Positions 26,596 through 34,560 of a stretch of DNA of 64,000 nt are shown one piece after another. Positions within the stretch are counted from its first letter, which is position 1. Each line of letters begins with the position of its first letter. Origin of the DNA: Candidatus Gemmiger stercorigallinarum (GTDB taxonomy: Bacteria; Bacillota; Clostridia; Oscillospirales; Ruminococcaceae); NCBI GenBank assembly GCA_019119495.1, contig DWWX01000015.1, positions 1 to 64,000 on the forward strand, in the 5' to 3' direction. The translations under genes and the position numbers were made by a program. Under the pieces are notes generated by a model, which saw nothing but the letters and a program-made list of their open reading frames with translations, was not told the origin of the DNA and made no database searches.

Positions 26596-28680
26596 ATGAA
26601 CGAAGCAAAGCAGCAGGCCCGGCAGCCTGAGACGCAGCCGGCCGCCGCAGCAGGGGAGGAGACTGCCGCCGGGCAGCCGCCCGCCCCCAAACAGGGCGCC
26701 GCCGGCGGCGGGCAGAGCAAGAGCAGCCGCCGTCGCCGCCGCCGCAGAAAGTCCGCCCGCAAGGGCGGGGCCGCCCGGCAGGGCCAGGCCCCGAACCCGC
26801 CCGCCAAGGACGCAGCCGCCGGCGCGGAGGCCGCCTGCAGCCCGGACAGCCAGCCTGCCGCAGACGCCCCCGCGCCGCAGCCGGCGGACGCCCCGGCAGA
26901 AAAGGCCCCGGCCGCCCGGCCGGACGCCGCCCAGGGACCGGCCGAGCCGACGGAACCCCCGGAAGAATGCCCGGCCGCCCCGGAGGGACCCGCAAAAACC
27001 CCGGATGCGCCGGATGCCTTGGAGGAGCCTGCAAAAACCCCGGCCGCGCCCGCCGGACCCGCCGGGACCGGGGCAGGGGAACTGCCCGCCCCGCAGCCGG
27101 CCGCGCCCCGCGTCCCCGCCCCGCCGGAGACGCCCCCCGCCTGGCCGGTGGAGCAGGACGCTGACGAGAGCGAGGAGGCCGAGCCGGAACCCGACGCGGC
27201 CGAGCTGGCCCGCCGGGCCGAGATCACCCGCACGGTGCAGGTGTCCATCCAGCAGATCCTGGAGGGCGCCGAGCAGGCGGCCGCCCGGCCCGACGGGGAC
27301 GAGGAGGACGCCGGCGACGATGCCCCCGACGACGCTTCCGACGCCCCGCTGCCCGACCGGGCCAAAGCCTGGGGCATCGGGCTGCTGCACGGCATGGCCC
27401 GCTGGCTGCTTTTGGTGGTCATCGTCATCGCTGTCATTGCCGGCGCGGGCGTGGCCTGGCTGTACAGCCAGGCGACCCCCGACGCCATCCCCGCCCTGAC
27501 CGCCACCTTTGACGGCCAGACGCTGGAGGCGACCTCGTACAGCTGGCAGGTGCCGGTGGTGGGCAACCAGATCAAGCGCACCTATGCCGAGACCCTCAGC
27601 AGGGAGGCGGCGCAGCTGGACCAGGTGGTGGACAGCGCCGCGCCGGTGCTCAGCGTTTCCCCCGCCGGGTACGACGTCTGGCTGACCATCGCCGACGCCG
27701 ACGGCGAAACGGTGTTCGAGGGCACCGCCGTCGAGTACCGCGGCTATTCCTTTACCGAAAACGGCGACTATACCGCCGAGCTGACCGTCTCCATCCCCAA
27801 CAGCGGCAGCGGCACCGCCGCCGTCAGCGGCAGCCAGACCTACCGCTTTGCCTTTACGGTGGGCATCCGGCCCGGCATCCGGCTCAACACCCGCACCGTC
27901 ACACAGGGCGGCGTGGTGGCCATCCGCGTCAGCGGCACCCGGTCGGGCCAGGCCCCCACGCTGCAAAGCGAGCTGGGCAGCGCCGAGTTTTACCAGAACG
28001 GCCAGGCCGGCAGCTGGATCGCCTGGCTGGGCATCCCCAGCGGCCAGCAGACCGGCGGCTACACCATCACCGTGCAGGCCGACGGCTATACCGAGGAGCT
28101 GGAACTGACCGTCAACAGCGGCAGCTTCGGCTACACCGACGTCTCCAGCAGCGGCCGGCGGGTCAGCCCCTACATCGGCCCGGAGGACACCCCCGCCGAG
28201 GTCGAGGCCCTGCTGGACGAGACCGACACCCGGCTGTACTGGGCCGAGGACGGCTTTGTGCAGCCGGTGCTGCGCAGCCTGCAGGTGGCCAAAGCCTACG
28301 GCGCGCCGGAATATGTGGGCCGAAATACCACCGAGCGCACCGCCAACATCGACAACGGCACCGCCCGCGTGGCGGACAACGTGGTGCTGACCACCCGCCG
28401 CGGCGACGAGCTGATCAGCCCCGCCGCCGGCCGCATCCTGCTGGCCGAGGATCTGGACGGCACCGCCGGCAGCACCATCGTCATTGACCACGGCGGCGGC
28501 GTCAAGAGCATCTTCTACTGCCTGCGCAGCCTGGAGGTGGAGGTGGGCGACACCGTCGCCCAGGGCGAGGCCATCGCCGTCACCGGGTCGTCCACCATTG
28601 TGGAGATCCGCGTGGGCAGCGTGGCGGTGGAGCCTTTGACCGTGCTGCGCGACGAGTGCGACGCCCTGCGCCTGAACTGA
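26596..28680 (+). CDS. M23/LytM-like domain protein (probable pseudoenzyme) with long Ala/Pro-rich N-terminus; paralogue of 25253-26500
   Basis: TIVIDHGGGVKSIFYCLRSLEVEVGDTVAQGEAIAVTGSSTIVEIRVGSVAVEP; internal TM (WLLLVVIVIAVIAGAGVAWLY). Confidence 0.75.
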   Translation: MNEAKQQARQPETQPAAAAGEETAAGQPPAPKQGAAGGGQSKSSRRRRRRRKSARKGGAARQGQAPNPPAKDAAAGAEAACSPDSQPAADAPAPQPADAPAEKAPAARPDAAQGPAEPTEPPEECPAAPEGPAKTPDAPDALEEPAKTPAAPAGPAGTGAGELPAPQPAAPRVPAPPETPPAWPVEQDADESEEAEPEPDAAELARRAEITRTVQVSIQQILEGAEQAAARPDGDEEDAGDDAPDDASDAPLPDRAKAWGIGLLHGMARWLLLVVIVIAVIAGAGVAWLYSQATPDAIPALTATFDGQTLEATSYSWQVPVVGNQIKRTYAETLSREAAQLDQVVDSAAPVLSVSPAGYDVWLTIADADGETVFEGTAVEYRGYSFTENGDYTAELTVSIPNSGSGTAAVSGSQTYRFAFTVGIRPGIRLNTRTVTQGGVVAIRVSGTRSGQAPTLQSELGSAEFYQNGQAGSWIAWLGIPSGQQTGGYTITVQADGYTEELELTVNSGSFGYTDVSSSGRRVSPYIGPEDTPAEVEALLDETDTRLYWAEDGFVQPVLRSLQVAKAYGAPEYVGRNTTERTANIDNGTARVADNVVLTTRRGDELISPAAGRILLAEDLDGTAGSTIVIDHGGGVKSIFYCLRSLEVEVGDTVAQGEAIAVTGSSTIVEIRVGSVAVEPLTVLRDECDALRLN

Positions 28681-28704
28681 GCGCCGAACCAATACGACCG
28701 CACT

Positions 28705-28749
28705 GCGGCCGCCCGTTCCCCCTGCATCGGGGGCGGGCGGCCGCTTTTT
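28705..28749 (+). terminator. Rho-independent terminator
   Basis: GCGGCCGCCCG...CGGGCGGCCGCTTTTT. Confidence 0.85.
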
Positions 28750-28808
28750 GCATGCACCGCCCCGGCGGCCCCGGCATAGCATGGGGTACAACATCCGGGG
28801 GTGAGACC

Positions 28809-29597
28809 ATGCAAAAAACCATCTGCGTCATCGGCGGCGACGCGCGCCAGCAGGCGGCGGCCAGGGCGCTGCGCCGCGCCGGGTATTCCGTTTTGCCGCC
28901 GTCCGGGGCCGGCCGGGCCGGCTGCCTGCTGCTGCCGCTGCCCCTGGACCGCCTGACGCCGGAACTGTCCCGCGCGTTTGCGGCCGCCCGGCCGGGCACG
29001 CTGGCGCTGGGCGGCCGCTTTGGGGCCGAGGTGCAGGCCGCCGCCCGGCAGGCGGGGCTGGAAACGGTGGACTATTTCTGCCGCCCGGAGCTGGCCGCGC
29101 TGAACGCCGTCCCCACCGCCGAAGGCTGCCTCTGCCTGCTGATGCAGCTGCGGGACCGCACGCTGTGGCAAAGCCCGGTGCTGGTGCTGGGCTACGGCCG
29201 CATCGGCCGCGCTTTGGCCGAGCGCCTGTCCGCCCTGGGGGCCTGGGTCACGGTGGCGGCCCGCAGCCCGGAGCAGCGCGCCAACGCCCGCTGTGCCGGC
29301 TGCCGCGCCGCCCCGCTGGAACAGCTGGAGCGGCTGCTGCCGGGGTTTGACGCGGTGGTCAACACCATCCCCGCGCCGGTGCTGGACCGCACCCGGCTGG
29401 CCTGCCTGCCGCCGGGGGCGCTGGTCATCGACCTGGCCAGCAGCCCGGGCGGCACCGATTTTGCCGCCGCAAAGGATCTTGGCATCCGCGCGGAGCATGC
29501 CCTCAGCCTGCCCGCCCGCTGCGCGCCCCAGACCGCCGGCGAGCTGGTGGCCGACACGGTACAGACCATCCTGCAGGAAAGGGAGGACCAGCCATGA
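28809..29597 (+). CDS. dpaA: Dipicolinate synthase subunit A
   Basis: ICVIGGDARQQAAARALRRAGY, VLVLGYGRIGRALAERLSALGAWVTVAARSP, VVNTIPAPVLD, VIDLASSPGGTDF. Confidence 0.9.
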   Translation: MQKTICVIGGDARQQAAARALRRAGYSVLPPSGAGRAGCLLLPLPLDRLTPELSRAFAAARPGTLALGGRFGAEVQAAARQAGLETVDYFCRPELAALNAVPTAEGCLCLLMQLRDRTLWQSPVLVLGYGRIGRALAERLSALGAWVTVAARSPEQRANARCAGCRAAPLEQLERLLPGFDAVVNTIPAPVLDRTRLACLPPGALVIDLASSPGGTDFAAAKDLGIRAEHALSLPARCAPQTAGELVADTVQTILQEREDQP

Positions 29598-30181
29598 CAC
29601 AGCGCATCGACCTGCCGCGCACCGTGGTGTTTGCTTTGTGCGGCAGCTTTTGCACCTTTGGGGCGGTATTGCCCCAGATCCAGGCCCTGGTCGGCCGCGG
29701 CTGGCAGGTGCTGCCGGCACTCAGCTGGGCGGCGGCGCGGCAGGACACCCGCTTTGGCACGGCCGAAAGCTGGCGCCGGCAGCTGACCGAAGTGACCGGC
29801 CATGCGCCCATCGACACGCTGCAGCAGGCGGAGCCGCTGGGCCCCCGGCGGATGGCCTGCGCCATGGTGGTGGCCCCCTGCACCGGCACCACGCTGGCAA
29901 AGCTGGACCTGGGGCTGAGCGACACGCCGGTGACCATGGCGGCCAAAAGCCTGCTGCGGCGGGGGCTGCCGGTGGTGGTGGCGCCCTCCACCAACGACGG
30001 CCTGGGCGCCAGCGCCGCCCACATTGCGGCACTTTTGCAGCGCAAGCATTTTTATTTTGTGCCCTTTGGCCAGGACGACAGCATCCACAAGCCCAACAGC
30101 CTGAAAAGCGACATGACGCTGATCCCCGACACGCTGGACTGCGCGCTGCGGGGCATCCAGCTGCAGCCGCTGCTGCTGTGA
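29594..30181 (+). CDS. dpaB: Dipicolinate synthase subunit B (flavoprotein family)
   Basis: VVFALCGSFCTF, MVVAPCTGTTLAKLDLGLSDTPVTMAAKSLLRRGLPVVVAPSTNDGLG, HFYFVPFGQDDSIHKPNSLKSDM; 4-nt overlap with dpaA. Confidence 0.93.
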   Translation: MTQRIDLPRTVVFALCGSFCTFGAVLPQIQALVGRGWQVLPALSWAAARQDTRFGTAESWRRQLTEVTGHAPIDTLQQAEPLGPRRMACAMVVAPCTGTTLAKLDLGLSDTPVTMAAKSLLRRGLPVVVAPSTNDGLGASAAHIAALLQRKHFYFVPFGQDDSIHKPNSLKSDMTLIPDTLDCALRGIQLQPLLL

Positions 30182-30321
30182 CCGGCGCCGCGGCACAAAA
30201 AGTCACCCTTTGCCCTGCCCGCCGGTGCCGAAACGGGCAGACAGCGGCATATAGTGGAATGTTGAGGAAACGCGGTCGTCCTTGTGGGCGCGGCCGGCAC
30301 GGGTAAGGGAGGCGGTGCGGC

Positions 30322-31584
30322 ATGGAGATCATCGAGGTGCGGGGCGGACGCACGCTGGCGGGCAGCATTGCGCCGCCGGCGGCCAAAAACAGCGTGCTGC
30401 CGCTTTTGGCGGCCACGCTGCTGTGCGGCGAGCCATGCCGGCTGCGGGGCGTGCCCCGCCTGACCGACGTGGACACCAGCCTGGCGCTGCTGGGCGCGGT
30501 GGGGGCCAAAGCCGCCCGCTGGGGGCGGGATATCCTGACCAGCCCCGTGCCGCTGCTGTGCGGCGATATCCCCCCGCGGCTGGCGGGGGCGATGCGCAGC
30601 TCGGTGTTTTACTTTGCGCCGCTGCTGGTGCGGGTGGGGCAGGTGCGCATGCCCATGCCGGGCGGCTGCCGGCTGGGGCCCCGCCCGGTGGATATCCATC
30701 TGGACGGCCTGGCCGCCATGGGCGCGCAGATCGAGTTTGCCGCCGATGCGGTGGTATTGCGCCGGGCCGGGCGGCTGCACGGCGCGGACTTTACGCTGCG
30801 GCTGCCCAGCGTGGGCGCCACCGAGACGCTGCTGATGGCTGCGGCCTGCGCCCAGGGCACCACCGTGCTGCGGGGCGCCGCCTGCGAGCCGGAGGTGGAG
30901 GACCTGGCCGCCTTTTTGAACGCCTGCGGGGCGCGCATCACCGGGGCGGGCACGCCGGTGGTGGTCATCCACGGCCGGGCCGGCGGGCTGGACGGCTGCA
31001 CCTTTACCCCGGTGCCCGACCGCATCGCCGCCGCCACCTACGCCGCCGCGGTGGCGTCCGCCGGGGGCGACGTGACCATCCGCCGCTGCCGCCCCGGCCA
31101 CTTTGCCACTTTTCTGGACTTTCTGCGGGCGGCCGGCTGCCAGGTGAACGCCGGCCCCGGCGCGGTGCGGGTCTGCCGCGACCCCCATGCCCCCTTAAAG
31201 GGCGGGCAGGAGGTGTTTGCCGCCGCCTGGCCCGGCTTTGCCACCGACACCGCCCCCCTGGCCGCCGCCGTGCTGCTGACCGCCGACGCCCCCAGCCGCG
31301 TCTACGACGGGCTGTTCCAAAACCGTTTTGCCTGCGCCGCCGGCTTTGCCGCGCTGGGGGCGCAGGTGCAGGCCAACGGCAGGGAGCTGCGCATCGGCGG
31401 CGGCGCGCGGCTTGCCGGCACGGTGGTCACCGCGCCCGACCTGCGGGGCGGCGCGGCGCTGGTGGTGGCCGCCCTGGCCGCCCGCGGCAAGACCTGCGTG
31501 CTGGACGAAGGCCACATCCGCCGCGGCTACCAGGCCCTGCCCGACGAGCTGGCCGGCTTGGGCGCCGCCTGCCGCATGGCGTAA
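30322..31584 (+). CDS. murA: UDP-N-acetylglucosamine 1-carboxyvinyltransferase (MurA-type)
   Basis: AKNSVLPLLAATLL, MPGGCRLGPRPVDIHLDGLAAMGA (catalytic Cys), VGATETLLMAAACA, FATDTAPLAAAVLL, LFQNRF. Confidence 0.92.
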   Translation: MEIIEVRGGRTLAGSIAPPAAKNSVLPLLAATLLCGEPCRLRGVPRLTDVDTSLALLGAVGAKAARWGRDILTSPVPLLCGDIPPRLAGAMRSSVFYFAPLLVRVGQVRMPMPGGCRLGPRPVDIHLDGLAAMGAQIEFAADAVVLRRAGRLHGADFTLRLPSVGATETLLMAAACAQGTTVLRGAACEPEVEDLAAFLNACGARITGAGTPVVVIHGRAGGLDGCTFTPVPDRIAAATYAAAVASAGGDVTIRRCRPGHFATFLDFLRAAGCQVNAGPGAVRVCRDPHAPLKGGQEVFAAAWPGFATDTAPLAAAVLLTADAPSRVYDGLFQNRFACAAGFAALGAQVQANGRELRIGGGARLAGTVVTAPDLRGGAALVVAALAARGKTCVLDEGHIRRGYQALPDELAGLGAACRMA

Positions 31585-31596
31585 GCCGCACCCTGT

Positions 31597-31680
31597 TTTT
31601 GCCCCGGACTTTGCCCCCCTGGCGCTTGTCGCAGTGCGCACAAGGAAGCTTTGCGTTTGGGGGGGCGGTCCGGGGCAAAA
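31597..31680. repeat. Imperfect 23-bp inverted repeat with structured loop between murA and ftsZ
   Basis: TTTTGCCCCGGACTTTGCCCCCC ... GGGGGGGCGGTCCGGGGCAAAA. Confidence 0.7.
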
Positions 31681-31961
31681 TCATGGCGGGACCCGCCTGC
31701 CCGGACGGCCGGTCCGCCGCCGGTTTCGACGCCGGGGAACGGCGGTGGTGTCAAATTGCCCAGCTGTACCAAAAACCGGCGCAGGATTGTGGCAGGTTTG
31801 CCAATGTTCGGGTCACTTTTGCGGCATTTTGGCGTTCGGGTATTGAAATTGCCGGCCGAATTTGGTATTCTTATAATCAGTTATATGTACTGTCCACGGA
31901 CTCGTGTGCCCATACATGACGTTTCGTCCGGCCAAATCCAATAAATTAGGGGGATACACTC

Positions 31962-33218
31962 ATGGCGTTCGTTCTCGATGAAGAGATGCAGAATGTTACA
32001 AACATTAAGGTGATCGGTGTCGGCGGCGGCGGCGGCAACGCTGTCAACCGCATGGTGGAGGCCGGCCTTTCCGGGGTCGAGTTCGTTGCCATGAACACCG
32101 ACCAGCAGGCCCTGATTAACTCCAAGGCTACCCAGAAAGTGCAGCTGGGCGCCAAGCTGACCAAGGGCCGCGGCGCCGGCGCCGACCCCGAAGTGGGCCA
32201 GCGTGCCGCCGAGGAAAGCAAGGACGAGATCGCCAACGCGCTCAAGGGCGCGCAGATGGTCTTTATCACCGCCGGCATGGGCGGCGGTACCGGCACCGGC
32301 GCTGCCCCCGTTGTGGCCGAGACTGCCCATGACCTGGGCATTTTGACCGTTGGCATCGTCACCAAGCCCTTTGCCTTTGAGGGCAAGCGCAAGATGAGCC
32401 TGGCCGAGCAGGGCATCGCCAGCCTGATGATGCACGTCGACAGCCTGATCGTCATCCCGAACGAGCGCCTCAAGCTCATCAGTCAGGAAAAGATCACCCT
32501 GATGAATGCCTTCGAGGCCGCCGACAACGTGCTGCGCCAGGGCGTCGAGAGCATCTCCAGCCTGATCAACATCCCGGCCTTCATCAACCTGGACTTTGCC
32601 GACGTGCGCTCCATCATGAAGGACGCCGGCTTCGCCCACATGGGCGTCGGCGTGGCCAAGGGCGCCGGCAAGGCCGAGAACGCCGCCAAGGCCGCCATCT
32701 CCAGCCCGCTGCTGGAGACCAGCATCGCAGGCGCCCGCGGCGTCATCATCAACATCACCTCCAGCCCGGACATCGGCCTGGACGACGTGGAGACCGCTGC
32801 CTCCATGATCACCCAGTCCGCCCATCCGGATGCCAACATCATCTGGGGCACCGCCTTTGACGAGCATCTCTCGGACGAGATCAGCGTCACCGTCGTGGCC
32901 ACCGGCTTTGAGAGCACGCCCGCCGTGGACGAGCCCATCCAGGCCCATATCGACAGCCGCAACGCCGCCCGCGCGGCCGCGGCTGCCGCCCCGGTCCAGC
33001 CTGCCCAGCCCGCCCAGCCCGCGGCACCGGTCATGCCGGAGCCCACGCCGGAGCCGGCCCCTGTGGAGCGGCCTGACCCGGTCATCCCCAACCCGGTGTT
33101 CAACGATGTGTTCGGCACCGGCATCGACACCGCGCCCGCCAAGAGCGCCGACGACGATGACGAGGATGACGGCGACTACTTCAACGACCTGCTCAGCATC
33201 CTGAACAAGCGCCCGTAA
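31962..33218 (+). CDS. ftsZ: Cell division protein FtsZ
   Basis: IKVIGVGGGGGNAVNRMVEAGLSGVEFVAMNTDQQAL, GMGGGTGTGAAPVVAETAHDLGILTVGIVTKPFAFEGKRK, NEINLIT-like GAVRGVIINITSS region. Confidence 0.98.
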   Translation: MAFVLDEEMQNVTNIKVIGVGGGGGNAVNRMVEAGLSGVEFVAMNTDQQALINSKATQKVQLGAKLTKGRGAGADPEVGQRAAEESKDEIANALKGAQMVFITAGMGGGTGTGAAPVVAETAHDLGILTVGIVTKPFAFEGKRKMSLAEQGIASLMMHVDSLIVIPNERLKLISQEKITLMNAFEAADNVLRQGVESISSLINIPAFINLDFADVRSIMKDAGFAHMGVGVAKGAGKAENAAKAAISSPLLETSIAGARGVIINITSSPDIGLDDVETAASMITQSAHPDANIIWGTAFDEHLSDEISVTVVATGFESTPAVDEPIQAHIDSRNAARAAAAAAPVQPAQPAQPAAPVMPEPTPEPAPVERPDPVIPNPVFNDVFGTGIDTAPAKSADDDDEDDGDYFNDLLSILNKRP

Positions 33219-33327
33219 CGCTGCTTTGCCGCGGCGGAACAGGCCGCGAACATCCCGCGCAGCCGGCCCGCATGACTTGCGGCAGGGCCGGCAGGCGCAC
33301 AGGCAGTAAAAACAAAGGGGGTACGCC

Positions 33328-34431
33328 ATGCCGTCGGCAAAGCCGAATGCGCCGGAGGAGGGATTCCGCCGGCAGGCCTGGGGCTTTAATAGGGATGACG
33401 TGCTCGCCTACGTCAACGCACTGGCCAGCGAGGCCCAGCAGCAGCAGCTGGAATACGAGGAGCAGGTCAAGCAGCTCCAGGCCCAGGTGGACAAGCTGAA
33501 GAAAGAGCAGCTCAACGCCCGCGCCTGCGTGGAAAAGCTGCAAAGTGACCTGCAGCAGCAGACCGACCGCACCGCACAGGCCGAGCAAAACCTGGCCGAG
33601 AGCGAGAAAAAACTGGCCGACAGCCAGGAACAGCTGAAGGTCTCCGAGAGCCGCGCCAACGGCTACATGAGCCGCTACCAGCAAAGCCAGCGCACCATGC
33701 TGGAATGGCAGAACAAGTGCCACGAGCTGGAGCAGCGGCTGCAGGCGGCTGCGGCCCAGCCCGCGCCGTCCCCCGCCGAGCCTGCGCCGGAGCCTTTGCC
33801 GGAGCCGCCCGCCCCGCCGGCGCCCAGGCCGGAACCGAGACCCGAACCCGCACCGGAGCCGGCCCGCCCCACCGCGGACGAGACCGCCAGCATCCAGGCG
33901 CGCAAGATCCTGGCCGACGCCCGCATCCTGGCCGACAGCACCGCCCGCCGCATGCAGCAGGAGGCCGACGCCCAAAAGGCCCGCATGGCCGAAAATGCCC
34001 GCGACCTGGCCGCCGGCGTGCTGGTGCTGCGCGAGCGCCTGAGCCGCGTGGACGAAAAGCTCAGCGCCGCCGCGCTGGATCTGGACAACGCCACCGCGGC
34101 CATCTACGCCGCGCTGGACAACACCGACGCCGACCTGAAAAACCTGGGCGTCCGGCTGGACGCTTTTGCTTCCGGCAAGCCGGAGGACACGCCCCCCCGC
34201 GTGCCCGACCCCACCCCCGCGCCGCAGCCTGCCCAGCCGGTGCAGGAGCCTGCCGCCATGGCCGGCGCCGCCCGCCCGGCGGCCCGCCGTGTGCGCCCGG
34301 CCCCCAAGGCCAAACCCGCCAAGCCGGCCCCGCCGCCCCGCCGCCTGCGCACCGTGCACAGCGGCCGCCGCGCCGTAGCCCAAAGCCTGCGGGACGCCAT
34401 GGGCCGCATCCCCGGCGAGGACGGCAGGTAA
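33328..34431 (+). CDS. DivIVA-like coiled-coil protein with Pro/Ala-rich linkers
   Basis: N-term GFRRQAWGFNRDDVLAYVNALASEAQ resembles DivIVA N-terminus; long Gln-rich coiled coil; follows ftsZ. Confidence 0.6.
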   Translation: MPSAKPNAPEEGFRRQAWGFNRDDVLAYVNALASEAQQQQLEYEEQVKQLQAQVDKLKKEQLNARACVEKLQSDLQQQTDRTAQAEQNLAESEKKLADSQEQLKVSESRANGYMSRYQQSQRTMLEWQNKCHELEQRLQAAAAQPAPSPAEPAPEPLPEPPAPPAPRPEPRPEPAPEPARPTADETASIQARKILADARILADSTARRMQQEADAQKARMAENARDLAAGVLVLRERLSRVDEKLSAAALDLDNATAAIYAALDNTDADLKNLGVRLDAFASGKPEDTPPRVPDPTPAPQPAQPVQEPAAMAGAARPAARRVRPAPKAKPAKPAPPPRRLRTVHSGRRAVAQSLRDAMGRIPGEDGR

Positions 34432-34472
34432 GCCGTCCGTCCGGCTGCGTCCCCCGCCATACCGTGACCCCG

Positions 34473-34514
34473 GCGGGCAGTCCGCATCTTTTGCGGCCTG
34501 CCCGCTTTTGTTTT
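34473..34514 (+). terminator. Rho-independent terminator
   Basis: GCGGGCAGTCCGCATCTTTTGCGGCCTGCCCGCTTTTGTTTT. Confidence 0.85.
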
Positions 34515-34560
34515 GCCGCCGGACCGGCAAAATATCCTGTGCCCCAAAAGGAGGTTCCCT

